A stretch of 64,000 nt of DNA from the NCBI GenBank assembly GCA_964017155.1, contig OZ024865.1, positions 44,448,134-44,512,133 on the forward strand. The letters run 5' to 3'. Source of the DNA: Oasisia sp. SBJ-2009 (taxonomy: Eukaryota > Annelida > Polychaeta > Sabellida > Siboglinidae). The stretch's first letter is position 1; the number at the start of each line of letters is the position of its first letter. Of this stretch, positions 1-51,732 are shown in pieces. Made by a program: the position numbers and the translations under genes. Under the pieces are notes generated by a model. It saw only the letters and a program-made list of their open reading frames with translations, did not search any database and was not told where the DNA came from.

Positions 1-472
1 ATTGATGCGTATATACCTACTGCCACAGCATTACGGAGAAAGACAGTTTACTGACATCGTATGACTTCATAGTAGATTATGTCTAAGACCTGTCTACTAC
101 AGATCTGGTCTATTACTAGTAACACAATCTTAGGTCATTAATTCTTTTTCCCTGGCCTAGTTGACAGCAACCCCTTGTTAATCAATTTTCACCCAGACAA
201 GGGGAGCAACCTTCTCCCCCCCCCCACCCCAGGCACAGCCAGCATCATTTACTGGTAAAGTGAATAATGACATTTTCTTATCTGGGGGCCAATCAGGCCC
301 TCAGAGTTGAACATCAGTAAATGTGGGGGCCAGTGTGCCCCCAGGCCCCCGCTAAATTCGAACCCTGGCTGTGTAGAATAAATTTTTCGTGCCTGCATTT
401 AATTCAGTCTGATCTGCAACTACAAGCTGCATGCCCCATGGAAAAGGTCTGTTGTTGCATGTATCTCCTCAG
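1..472. other. presumed intron of the DJ-1/PfpI gene
   Basis: No exon recognised. It contains a homopolymeric C tract near 213-230 that turns into the C-rich string 'ccccccccaccccagg'. Nothing else can be supported. Confidence 0.4.
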
Positions 473-569
473 GGTATGGATGCACTCATACTTCCTGGTG
501 GATGGTCACCTGACTACCTTCGTCGGGACAAGAGAATGGTCGCATTAGTGAGGGACACATTCAATGCAG
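473..569 (+). CDS. DJ-1/PfpI gene, exon carrying the PGG motif
   Basis: Acceptor CTCCTCAG before 473 and donor GTATGA after 569. Encodes 'GMDALILPGGWSPDYLRRD...DTFNAG' in the DJ-1/PfpI fold and ends one base into a Gly codon completed by the next exon. Confidence 0.83.
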
Positions 570-3440
570 GTATGATACGTACAATCAATATTACACCACA
601 TTTCTTGTGCACACTTTTGTGCAGGATAATTTTTTACCCATCCAAAATGTCGGGGTAAACATGCACTTTCATTTGTTTCATTTTCATGTGTGACTACAGT
701 GTAAACATGTATAGAGTGAATTATTTAATTTTAAAGCTTTTTACTTGTCTCATTTCTACCTGTCTATTCATCTGTCCACACCACTTTTTACCTGTCCAAA
801 GATAAATTTACCCATCCAAATGATGAGTAGATGGGTCTCTATATAAAGTCCTTCTCTTGTGATATATTGTGTTGTTTACAGAGGCTATGCTATGGTTGTC
901 CTATTGGTGCATATTTACGGGCAGTTGCATAAGATCACAGAATAACAAAGTGTAGCATTACATACAGTGGATTTATCATCACCGTGTATTGTGGAAATTT
1001 GTGGGGGAAATCAAAGCAGAGCACAGTGCCCTGAACATTTTGCCAATGGAAGGAAGAATACTTAGTGTGCTGATGTCCAGGTATAAAAAATTTAGTTAAA
1101 AATTCCGTTTCTCACCAACTGTTTTAACAAAAGTTTATCAATTTAAGTAAACATCAATGTATAACATGGTTTTATGTGTAGAGAGACCCATCTATCAATC
1201 TTTTAGTAGGGTTTAGTTTGTTTGTTGATGTGATATGTTTGTAAAAATAAGTATCAGTGATATTCATTGTGATTTTTATGTTGATTGTCTTTTATAAACT
1301 CATAGCTTGTGTGTATTCATATGCATTTTTCATTTCTGTAATCCATAATCGCCCCTCCCCAGGCAAGGTGGTGGCGTCAGTCTGTCATGGGGCGTGGATG
1401 CTCTGTTCTGCCCACGTTCTCTCGGGGAAGAAACTCACCTGTTATCATTCAATTCGTGATGATGTTGAAAACGCAGGGTACGTACCCGGTACTAGCAAAA
1501 CATTTAACCCTATAGTTGTCATTGTTCTCTTGAAATTCCTGTTATCAGGGGTGAGGTTGGCCTTGGTTCCATTTCTTCCCCTATATTCGTCACTGTTCTC
1601 TGTCAACAGTCTCCTTCTATCAATTGCTTTTGTTCTCCTCTACAGTCTCTTTCCTGGTCTCACTCTACCTAGTCCTCCCATCGCCGGCTCTGATTTATTC
1701 TCCTTCTTTTTCCTCCGCATTCTGTGCAGTGGCTCAGGGGTAGAGTTTCGTACTCTCGACTTTGAGAACCCAGGTTTGAATCCTATGCTGTGGTGTTAAA
1801 ACCTTGGGCAAGTGTTTTCACTCTACACTGCTCCAGTTCACTCAGCTGAATAAATGTGTACCTGGCTATAGACAGTGATGGATATGTGTACGAGCAGCCT
1901 TCGCGCATTAATTGTAGCATATGGTTGGATGCTTACCAGAGAAGCCGAGATGGTGTCTGAGTGAACAGGTCTGTCAGGGAAGGGTAAAGTGATTTGAACG
2001 GTTCTGAGGACTGGAGATACTGCGCTATATAAGAACTTGCCTTTACTTTTTTTACTCTCTTTCACATCCCGTGTTCCATGTGATCGGCCTATTTAAATCT
2101 ACTTCAAACCAATTTCTTCTTAAAGCTTTCCTTCACTCCTATCTCCACCCTCAGTCCACCCATTACACATGTATTCTCTTTCCAGCTGCCATGATTATTC
2201 TCACTAGTTGTTTTCAAAATCCTGCACCTCCTTTTGTTGTTTCTCTGCTAGACCATCTCAATTTATGGTATACATTCAATGTCCATGCAGAACACGTAGT
2301 TTTCGTATTTATCTTTCCTGTACTTTGATTTTAACACTGCAAGTTGTACTGATCTTAATGGCATTTGAATTCCGCATATGATTCTGTTAAATTTACCAGT
2401 CAACTTTTAAATTAAATGAGTGAAACACGACTCACTCTGTCCTGATGTGTTTGCATGGACTGCTATTTGTAGCTGTACTCTAAACTCTCTGTTAGTCCGT
2501 ATTTTAAACAATGCTTATTAAACAAATTATACAAAGTCCTATGCAAAATACCCTTATGGCACAGCAGATACACTGTATAATCTGTAACACAAGTTACAAA
2601 ACTATTCAAAAGATGTCGCCACCTGCATGTGTTGTTTAAGTTTGTGGACATTTGCAGGCGAACAACGAAATGTTTGTACGGCTACTGGCAGCTAGGGCTA
2701 ATGGGTTAACGGGAATAAGGCACTCACTAAAAAACATTTGTGTGTACATATAACTGTAACATTGTATGTAACATTTGACAATATGAAAAATACAGAAAGT
2801 TCTGTTCATATTATATTACTTACTTACTTATCCTCTTCGTCCCCAGTGGGACATAAGGCCACAACAATCTTCCGCCACAAGGTCCTGTCCTTGGCTGAGG
2901 CCTGAGCCTCACCCCATGACAGCCCCATCTCTCTCAGCTCGGCCATCACTGTCTGTCCCTGTTTATATTATATATTATAAAGTTATATTTTAAACCCGGC
3001 TGTATCATGATTCTCACGGAAATATAAATGACAACTAGACAGCGTGGAAATGGTTAAATAAAATAACTACATATCATGGAAATGGTTAGGTGGTGGAGTT
3101 AGATACCTCGGAAAATGGTTAAATAAGACAAGACATGTTTCCCAAGCACCAGACAAAAATTCAAAAAACAGTTCTAGAACAACTGCACATTCAGTTAAAT
3201 TTGACAAGCTAACATAAATATTTATATTTGTTGTTTATAAGAGTGTATTAAACAATTAATTATATTTGATATAGCAAGAAACATTTACTAGTGATGTGAC
3301 CAGTGTCGTTTACATTTCTGCTTTGCAGTGGAATATATGAAGATTCACCTGTGGTTGTCGACGGCAACCTGATAACTTCACGAGTTCCCGCCGACTTGCC
3401 ACAATTCTGTAAGGCAATTCTCGAAAAGCTTCATTCATAG
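473..3440 (+). CDS. DJ-1/PfpI family protein (class I glutamine amidotransferase-like), 3' half, three exons
   Basis: Joined exons 473-569, 1363-1477 and 3329-3440 give 107 C-terminal residues plus a TAG stop with consistent phases (96+1, 2+111+2, 1+111). Landmarks in order: 'DALILPGGWSPDYLRRD' (the PGG turn of the flavodoxin-like fold), 'VVASVCHGAWMLCSA' (nucleophile elbow with the Cys-His pair of PfpI-type proteins), 'GKKLTCYHSIRDDVENAG', then 'VVVDGNLITSRVPADLPQF', the usual C-terminal strand-helix. Family members are intracellular proteases, glyoxalases or proposed deglycases; the exact reaction cannot be assigned here. Typical length is about 190-240 residues, so the N-terminal half with the first strand and catalytic Glu must lie left of base 1; I found no further exon in 1-472. 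The gene is convergent with USP32. Confidence 0.85.
570..1362. other. intron of the DJ-1/PfpI gene
   Basis: AT-rich intron bounded by GTATGA and CCCCAG. The phrase 'ttacccatccaaa' recurs at about 635 and 810, hinting at an old internal duplication. No coding or RNA gene seen. Confidence 0.5.
1363..1477 (+). CDS. DJ-1/PfpI gene, nucleophile-elbow exon
   Basis: Acceptor CTCCCCAG and donor GTACGT. Encodes 'GKVVASVCHGAWMLCSAHVL' followed by 'SGKKLTCYHSIRDDVENAG'. The Cys of CHGAW is the expected catalytic nucleophile. Confidence 0.85.
1729..2050 (+). mobile_element. SINE family A (tRNA-derived), full-length copy
   Basis: The tRNA-like head has an A-box-like 'ggctcaggggtagag' and a B-box-like 'ggtttgaatcc' about 35 bp apart; the body ends in 'gcgctatataagaacttgcc' plus T-rich DNA. 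At least four other copies of the same body occur in the window (12915, 31221, 36541, 41203). It lies in the second intron of the DJ-1/PfpI gene, sense orientation. RNA polymerase III transcription is inferred from the boxes. Confidence 0.82.
2822..2962 (-). mobile_element. LINE 3' end fragment (non-LTR retrotransposon, C-terminus of ORF2)
   Basis: The minus-strand translation reads 'MAELREMGLSWGEAQASAKD' then 'RTLWRKIVVALCPTGDEEDK' and stop, followed by a short (TAAG)n tail. This matches the C-terminal tail typical of some animal LINE polyproteins. A second, plus-strand copy is at 50399-50630. 5'-truncated and inactive. Confidence 0.72.
3329..3440 (+). CDS. DJ-1/PfpI gene, last coding exon
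   Basis: Acceptor CTTTGCAG. Encodes 'GIYEDSPVVVDGNLITSRVP' and then 'ADLPQFCKAILEKLHS' and stop TAG at 3438-3440. The phase joins exactly to the preceding exon. Confidence 0.83.
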
Positions 3441-3689
3441 AGTTGTCTGCCACCAGTGTTCAATGAGGGAAGTAAAAACCCTACACTTTGAGGTGAACTG
3501 GCACTGGAGAAAGATCAAAGAGGTCATTAATATACGCAGGAGGAAGTCATCACTAAACAGATACATTGGCCAGGAACTCCTGCCAAGTGTATTCTAGCTT
3601 GTGTCATGTGAACATCAGTCCACTGATGAATGTTGGAGATGCACCCGAAATGTACGGAAAGCAAAAACAATTTCTTGACGAGGTAAAGC

Positions 3690-3800
3690 TACTAAATGTT
3701 ACAATTATGGTCAAGATTGGCAAATCTCAGATGTTTTTTTTATTAAATCTACTAAATGTTACAATTATGGCCAAGATTGGCAAATCTCAGATGTTTGTTA
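3690..3800 (+). repeat. two-copy 60-bp direct repeat in the probable 3' UTR
   Basis: The stretch beginning 'ctactaaatgttacaatta' occurs at about 3690 and again at about 3750 with only a few differences, so the period is 60 bp. It lies between the DJ-1/PfpI stop codon and its candidate poly(A) signal. Confidence 0.75.
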
Positions 3801-3869
3801 TTTTCTGGTATGGTCATATCACTGTACAACTGCAGAATTGTCAGGTAGTGTTCCTTGTTAGAGTCTTAT

Positions 3870-3875
3870 AATAAA
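3870..3875 (+). terminator. candidate poly(A) signal AATAAA of the DJ-1/PfpI gene
   Basis: First AATAAA on the plus strand after the stop at 3440; it would give a 3' UTR of about 430 nt. Position-based inference only. Confidence 0.35.
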
Positions 3876-4148
3876 AAATAATACAACTATTTAAACACCA
3901 TAACATCCGTGGATAATTCCCAGTTCACGGGTGTGTACAATATAAAAATCACAGAAGAGAGCTAAATAGATATATAACGTATAAATAAATTACAACTTGC
4001 AAAGTAAATGTTAATCAGACAAAATCCTAGTTTATGTACATTCAATTAAGTACATGTATTGTAAAACTACTTTGAGTAGATATTAAAATAATTCGAAAGA
4101 AAACAAATTACAGCAATATTGTTTCTCTATCAGGAAGTAACCAGTTAT

Positions 4149-4308
4149 ATTTCATGACAGACCAGTGACAATGTCCCATTGGCACATCACTGTATTGACA
4201 GTTTTTTTGTACTCAAGATCAACTAAGATTTTAAGGGTGAAAACTGATTGTAAAGTGCAAAATGTTATGTAAGTGCTCTTAACAAGGTTAGTGAAATGGG
4301 CCTCGGGT
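4149..4308 (+). repeat. dispersed repeat family D, copy 1
   Basis: Shares the order 'tttcatgaca...', 'cagtttt..gtactcaagat', 'gtgctcttaacaaggttag' and 'tgaaatgg' with copies at about 11972-12236 and 39262-39410. Copies are diverged. Probably an old non-autonomous DNA element; the class is not determined. Confidence 0.55.
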
Positions 4309-4517
4309 CTAGCTCCTGTGGCAGGATCTATTCTCTTCTTCTCCTTCCTGTACACAACTCACCTCAACTTGCTGCAGATACAGGTGGGAAAAAGGCAGAC
4401 AAACAGGATTTTGTATTTAGGGTAAAATGTGTAAGAACAGTAATTAGTGCATGTAAACGGTAATATGTGCAGAAGTAATTATGTCTAAAAAGTGGAATAG
4501 TGCAGTCTGGTTATCAT

Positions 4518-4562
4518 AATATATATATATATATATATACATATATATATAAATATATATTG
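4518..4562. repeat. (AT)n microsatellite
   Basis: Alternating AT/TA run with one interruption, in the intergenic region. Confidence 0.85.
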
Positions 4563-5744
4563 TTCTTAAATGTATCCAGACTGTTTTGATTTACAGTGTG
4601 TTGAGGGAGGGAGTTCCCCAGTCGAATGATACTTGTGGTGTTTACATCTGGAATCATGACTACAGTAGGACAAGAAATACTAAACTAGTGACTACATTTA
4701 TAGGAATAAGATTGATTTGCTGGATAAATGCAAGTGTTTGTAATTAATGTGCTAATATTGCAGGTTCTGCTGTGAATTTTGTATTCAGGCTCCAATGGTA
4801 ATGAATATGTAATGAACCTGTACATCTTTAAAATATGGATATATATAAATAATTTGAAAAAAAATTCAAATAGGCAAAGCATTTCTCATAAAATGGAGCT
4901 AAAATCGGATACAAAAATTACTGTAACACCTTAAATACCTGTCAAACATATCAGTATGATCTAACTGAAAAAAGTAATTGTCACACGTCGATAACATCAA
5001 CATAAACTGATAATTTATTTCTGATCCAATGTGTTTATGTGCACTTAAATTACACGTTGCACCATACAACTGCAAGACATAATCCTGGAAAAAGATGACA
5101 CAAGCTCTTGAATAAATGCATTCTTTAAGTGGAATTATTTTCGATGCTATGAATACAAACAAACTGATTAACCACAAGTCATACAAACGTGCATGTTGGA
5201 AACTGAGTAGATGGGAGTTTTCAATCCTGGCGCTGCAATACAGCAAACTCCTCCAGTTTGATACAACTTACTTTTGACAACAAAATGAGTATGTTATTAC
5301 CAGCCATCTTTGTGAACAAGTGGTTATATTTGATCTATGCTCCTGCAGCAATGTTAATATGACAAGCGTACATTTTAACCACTGACCGCAAACATTACAA
5401 CTGGCAACTTTTTTAATTACAAATTAATGTGCAATTATATTTTAGATACTATTGTATTGTTGATGTTTTAAATTCCAATTCTTGGCAAAACATTATTTTT
5501 TGAGAATCTTGCTGTGATGAAAAAGGCAATGATTTACAATAATATTATAAATATGTTCTGGGCTGGGTTGATAAAACATGTAAACCACTGGTTACACAAA
5601 TATGGCTTATCACTGGACACAAATATACAACAATAGGGCAACAACACAACACACTTTTATCTGATTACATCTGATTAAATGACGGAGTGATCCATGTTAC
5701 CATATTACTGAGTGTCCGATAGAAACACAGCACTTGAGTACAAT

Positions 5745-6090
5745 TTGGATGCATACCCAGCAAATAAGGAACCATTTCTGATCCAGTTGGCATGTGTCAT
5801 ACTGGTTCACAATTGGTACAGTTCCACCAGTATGTGTTTTCATGTGTATTCACGTGAACACACGTGTTCTGCCTGTTGTCACGAGTTTTGAACGAGTTTG
5901 ACACAAATCCTACTGGGTCAGAACTGGTACGGTTTCACTGGTACGTGTCATCACGTGGAAAACTCATGATTTCACGGTAAACACGTGTCGATACACCAAA
6001 TTTGTTCACAGAATCCGGTGAATTCACGTAGGGAAACACGTGAATTGAGCCAGTTGAACTCATCAAGTCACTTACAGAACGTGTGAAGTC
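5745..6090. repeat. diverged direct duplication rich in CACGTG
   Basis: Two related blocks, about 5800-5850 and 5910-5960, share the order 'actgg.tca.aa.tggtac.gtt.cac...gta.gtg'. CACGTG hexamers occur repeatedly between about 5845 and 6045. They look like parts of a decayed tandem repeat; E-box function is possible but unsupported. Confidence 0.5.
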
Positions 6091-8474
6091 ACGGGTCGTA
6101 GTTTGCTTGGTATCAATAGTTTTATCAAGTACTCCAAGATAATAAATATAATATGGTAAGTGGTTACGTATGCATTTAATTACACATAAATAAGTACGAA
6201 GCATGTTACACATGCATATTACAGTCGATTATAGAAGATTGTAAAAATTGTCTCTGTGCATGTATAATTATCAGTCATCTTTCTCCATGGATTAACTTCT
6301 CAAAATGTGTTTTTGTAATAGGTAATATGCTACGATTGGAAACCACATGGTTTCAATCTCGAATAACATGATCGAAGATAGCCTTCAGTGATAGATAACT
6401 TACATTCTTAACTTATCCATTTTATCCAGTACAATTAAGTTAATCAGTACTTGTCACTTGTGTATGCAGCTGCTCTAATCTGGTACCTTTTGAAAAGCAG
6501 TGTAGACACAGAAGCACATCAATACATATTGCATAGTAATGCCTACACAACGATTCATAAACCTCGTATCGGTTTTATCACTGACAGCAATGCACAGCAC
6601 GAACTGCTAAACTCTACCACTGGGCATTCTAGCAGTCATATAACTGGATCAATACACCAACCCTGCTGCCATTCTGTACGTGCAATACAGCATTTACTAG
6701 AACATGTACATCAGTTATGCATTAATCAGCAACACGAAATTGCAAGCACGTTCCTGTGCGCGTGAATGTATGTATGTATATACAGTATAAATCTACAATG
6801 CATATTATTACCTGGACACTTGCAGTTTCCTGCCTTATATTAAACATGGAATGTAAAATATGTACATTGTAATATGTACAAAGCATTCCTGTCAACATTC
6901 AACAACTTTATCTACACAACGTGGGGGGGCTGAAACTATAACAGGTATTTCTGATATCATTTCAGATTTTCGGACATGACATGAAATGCCTACTCCAGGG
7001 TTGACCAACTTCAACATTCTAGACACGTGCATAAGGCTAATGATGTATGGGTCAAGCTAAATATGAACAGACGTCTACCATCGAGACATTAATGCGATAT
7101 CACAGTGTGCAAAGTGCATAACATTGCCCAACAACAATACACTTTCTGAATTACTAGCAAGAGGCAATGTCAAGCAGCTAGTATTCAGCAGAGAAGTTAC
7201 CACAATCCTTAAACACGCGGCCAATGCCACGCCATTCAGCTGGGCGGAATTATTAATCTACATGAAATTGTGTGCGAAACGTTTTGTCGATTTACCTACT
7301 TACGGCTGGTTTACATGACATTTTTTTTCTCCAACTTTAACCTACATTTATGCATTGCCACTCTTGTTATAAGCATAAATGATTACTGTGAACCATAAAC
7401 AAAACTGAAGCCTGTAGCAAATCTTTCCAAATCTCATGGACCTAAAAACCGAAGTCACAATCATAGATATATGTGACAAACTTAGAGTTACAACAATATG
7501 TGCGTTAAATTACTAGGATAGCAAAGGTCAACTCAGTCTTCCCACCATGATTCTTTCTGCTCTATGTACTTGCTGCAAAGAAAATATCAGAGGCCGTAAT
7601 TTCAACAAAATATACAATAAAAGGTTTGGCGGCCATTTTGTAAACTTGATGGGTCATGTGACAGATGCATCACCCAGCCTAGCTGATTGATCCTGTACAT
7701 GGGTGTTTACATGATCAATTCTTGCAGCTAGATATTGCCGAACAAAATGCCAGACAAAAACTTGAAAACACACCTTTGAAACCAACCAGCGTTTACAAAA
7801 CCATGACAAATAAAAAATAAACTGGTTATTAATCTTGCTGTAATCCTGCATCAACAGTACTCACACTTAAACTATCAGGCATACTCTGTACAACAATATT
7901 TACAATATTCACATGAACAAAGTAACAACACAGAGTTTGTACAAACTGAAAGCATCATCTTGCTAGTGATTCGTGCAGACAGAAACGACAGAGAAGATCA
8001 CATCACTGTGGCACTTCCATCTCACAAATAACCTATATTCACAAATAACTTCACGTTGACACTTCCAACTGACAAGCAACCTACATTCACTTGGTGGTAA
8101 AAATCACTGAAAAATAACTGCAATAGAAAAATAAATTACCTACATCGTCAGACAAGAAATTTAAGCTCAACAAAGGAGAGATTTGGCAAGAATTGCCATG
8201 GCAACGACACAAGGTCATTAGGTACAATTGTTGTGATGAATTCATATATCAATAGCTTGTTTCTGTAGTGAATACATCCGGATGCAAAACATACATAACC
8301 ATTCATTCAGAAGCTTACGGCCAAGATGACAATGTTAAAGCTATGGATTACACAAAGACGACCAAATATTCGAAATATTTAATCATCATTTCACATATTA
8401 TTAAAAGACCAGAACATAGAAATTATGCAGAGAAAAACGTGTGTCAAGAAAACTTTGAAACCAAATCCTGAGTG

Positions 8475-8480
8475 TTTATT
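8475..8480 (-). terminator. USP32: candidate poly(A) signal of USP32
   Basis: The plus strand reads TTTATT, that is AATAAA on the minus strand, about 650 nt after the USP32 stop codon. Inferred from position only. Confidence 0.35.
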
Positions 8481-8503
8481 TCGAAAAAAATAAAGAAAAC
8501 TAC

Positions 8504-8592
8504 ATTCTTATATAGCACGGTACCCAGTCCTTTCGACTGCTTAACCTACACCATCCAGACATTTCTAGGAAGCATTCAGCCATGCTGTAAAT
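8504..8592 (-). mobile_element. SINE family A, truncated and diverged copy
   Basis: 'ttatatagcacggtacccag' followed by 'aagcattcagccatgctgta' matches the inverted 3' part of SINE A (cgctatataag / ggctggatgctt). The tRNA head is absent. Confidence 0.5.
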
Positions 8593-9124
8593 ATTGCGCA
8601 CACGCCGCAGAGTATTCATTCTAGTACCCATCACATCGTAATATCACATATGCCATGTTTAATTTTTGTGTCACAATTATTAAATTACTAAAAGTATTTA
8701 TAAATGCATCACTTAAAATTGTACATTATTACGTGCTCAACATTATTATTCACAATCAATCGCTGCTACATTCACACAGTAATAATTGTATTTGGTCGAC
8801 TTTGACATGCAGAGCTTTAAAAATGAAACACCATATATACTCGGCTTTTCCCACTCGACCGTGACTAATCGGTGTTCTGCAGCTACCCCTGGTGGCCAAT
8901 TGCTCCTTTAAATAATGCCGCAGCCTACTTCCTGAAACACGTCATTGAAAAAAGGAAGGCTCCCTCAGATAAATAGGCTTTTTTTCTACTATGCACTAAC
9001 ACTCATGTGTCATGCAAATAATGGTTTCATCTGTGGCCACCAGGGATGCTGCTGAAGACCACAAACATGCAAACGTCAAGCTGCGATATCACAAGGAAAA
9101 AGTGCACTGGAGTGTGTCTTGTGT

Positions 9125-49949
<40,825 letters not shown>

Positions 49950-50130
49950 TCTCGATTGATTCCAGTGCCCGGTTATCACGATAAAGCGTCGTTGCAATAA
50001 AACATCGTCAGGTAATTTTCTTTTCCGCGATCCATGTTTGGTCACATGACCCGAGAATCTCGTGTCATCGCCCACCGCCGGTAAGTGTCGCTCGCTACAT
50101 TACCTCTCCTTATTGACTCCGTGAGGTGGC
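49950..50130 (-). promoter_or_regulatory. USP32: probable USP32 5' UTR and promoter region
   Basis: Upstream of the start codon the DNA becomes GC-richer with several CpGs. 'ggtcacatgacc' near 50040-50051 is one base from the CLEAR-type palindrome GTCACGTGAC. 'ggtggcgccacc' lies near 50124-50135. No TATA box is obvious; the transcription start is not determinable. Confidence 0.4.
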
Positions 50131-50398
50131 GCCACCACAGGTCATCCTCCTGACTGTTTCAAACGTTTTCTTTTCAGTTCATAGAAGTGTATTTTAATAG
50201 GATTTTACGAATGTGCTGTTGGTGGTTGTCAGGTTTTCTGAATACCATTTTTCTCATGCTGTAGTATATCATTAATACTGTCAGTAGAACAATTGTGTTA
50301 TGTAGTCTATAATACATTTGCATATAACGATAGAAGTTATGCTAATTAATTGCAAGCTTTCCTTTTTATTGCCATTTTAGTAAGTCTCTTACTTTATG

Positions 50399-50630
50399 AG
50401 TGCTGGCGAGTGGCTATGGCAAAGATCGACGCCTTCCACAAGGGATGCTTAAGAAAGATCTGTTAGAGTAGTCTAGCAAAATAGAAATATCTAAAGTAAG
50501 ACAGTAATGGCAGAGCTACAAGAGATGGGCCTCTCGTGGGGTGAGGTGCAGCCCGCAGCAAATACTAGGACCCTGTGGAGGAACATTGTCGTAGCCCTAT
50601 GTCCCACTGGGGTGAAGACAACAAGTGAAG
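50399..50630 (+). mobile_element. LINE 3' end fragment, same family as 2822-2962
   Basis: Frame reads 'MAELQEMGLSWGEVQPAANT' then 'RTLWRNIVVALCPTGVKT', preceded by 'KIDAFHKGCLRKI', the LINE 'aFH.rclR.I' motif, in another frame. 5'-truncated. Lies in the USP32/SUPT6H spacer. Confidence 0.72.
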
Positions 50631-50788
50631 TGATGCACTGCAGTGGCATATTAGTGCATAATATAAGCCTTCCTTTTTATTTTCATTTTAATAACTTTTA
50701 TTTGGTAGTTTCTTGCTCTAAAATAACTACTTACAGTAGCCGACATCAACATTTCTTCAAACGCATGACAATGATACCATGAAAAAAC

Positions 50789-50794
50789 TTTATT
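50789..50794 (-). terminator. SUPT6H: candidate poly(A) signal of SUPT6H
   Basis: TTTATT on plus = AATAAA on minus, about 510 nt after the Spt6 stop, beyond the 10-bp satellite. Position-based. Confidence 0.3.
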
Positions 50795-50879
50795 ATATTT
50801 AACTTCTACAGTTTAACTAGTACAAATGTTGTCCCGCAGTGAATGTTCGATCAACTTTAATGCAGTTGACAACGGCATG

Positions 50880-51232
50880 CCACGTTTCATATGCATCCGA
50901 TACCATGCCGCCAGCATCAGTCCAATGTGTTACCATGCCACCAGTCCAGTGTGATACAGTGTGATACCATGTGATACCATGTGATACCATGTGATACCAT
51001 GCCGCCAGTCCAGTGTGATACCATGTGATACCTTGTGATACCATGTGATACCATGTGATACCATGTGATACCATGTGATACCATGTGATACCATGTGATA
51101 CCATGCCGCCAGTCCAGTGTGATACCATGTGATACCATGTGATACCATGTGATACCATGCCGCCAGTCCAGTGTGATACCATGTGATACCATGTGATACC
51201 ATGTGATACCATGCCACCAGTCCAATGTGAGT
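50880..51232. repeat. 10-bp satellite in the SUPT6H 3' UTR/downstream region
   Basis: 'gtgataccat' tandem units punctuated by 'gccgccagtccagt' blocks, giving a higher-order period of variable length. It starts about 75 bp after the Spt6 stop, so is probably transcribed as 3' UTR. Confidence 0.93.
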
Positions 51233-51306
51233 CCAACACTTAAATGCTGCTGTGATTATTACGATTATTAGACACATGTTGTGTGTAATCAATACAATAA
51301 ACAGTT

Positions 51307-51732
51307 TTATCGCTCATCAAACAGCGGGGTTGACCCTCCAACAGGCGAGGCCGCCACCTTGGGGCTCTGGTCTGGCAGCGGCGTCCTCTTCGGCTTGGGG
51401 TCGGTCTGCTTCCTCTTTGCCCACAACTCCGCCATCTTCGCCCAGTCTGACGGGGGTCGTTGCTGCACAGGGGTGTGACCCGGGGGGTTGCGTGCCGGTA
51501 CCGGGGTCGTTTGAGCTGTATTCCACGATGCCCGTGGCGTTGGCACGTACTGCGGGGTGGCCATGCCGCCCTGTATGGGCGTGGTCATGGACTGTTGCAA
51601 GGGGGTTGCGATTGGGAGAGGGGTGGCCACCGGGGCGGGGGTTCCCATCATCTGTGCGGGGGTCGACAATGACGCCTGGTTGCTTGGGTACGAGGGCGTC
51701 ATAATTGGTGTCATCATTGGTGTCGCCACCGG
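51307..51732 (-). CDS. SUPT6H: SUPT6H last coding exon
   Basis: Encodes '[20 protein letters not shown]', TP-rich repeats, '[15 protein letters not shown]' (human 'IDWGKMAEQW') and 'STPLFDER' before TAA at 51309-51307. Acceptor TGCCAG. Confidence 0.95.
   Translation of the reverse strand, partial: PVATPMMTPIMTPSYPSNQASLSTPAQMMGTPAPVATPLPIATPLQQSMTTPIQGGMATPQYVPTPRASWNTAQTTPVPARNPPGHTPVQQRPPSDWAKMAELWAKRKQTDPKPKRTPLPDQSPKVAASPVGGSTPLFDER

Larger units (their letters stand above)
3876..8474. other. intergenic region between convergent genes
   Basis: AT-rich DNA between the DJ-1/PfpI 3' end and the USP32 3' end. It contains repeat D (4149), an AT tract (4518) and the CACGTG-rich duplication (5745). 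Open frames here (for example 6451-6765, 104 codons) have no recognisable domain, no splice context and composition like the surrounding DNA, so I do not call them genes. Confidence 0.5.

Noticed and set aside
1729..1800. Functional tRNA gene
   Set aside because: A and B boxes are present but the acceptor and anticodon arms do not form a tRNA, and the same head is fused to a SINE body in several copies. The same applies to the SINE B heads at 14272, 27951 and 63441.
6451..6765. 104-codon plus-strand frame as a small gene
   Set aside because: No recognised domain, no splice context, AT-rich intergenic composition; open by chance is the simplest explanation.
50073..50075. Upstream start for USP32 giving a longer N-terminus
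   Set aside because: The only in-frame upstream candidate is GTG; the ATG at 49949 matches the conserved vertebrate N-terminus with its myristoylation motif.
50817..51292. His/Met/Val/Ser-rich frames of 100-140 codons
   Set aside because: Products of the 10-bp satellite, open in three minus-strand frames, located after the Spt6 stop codon.
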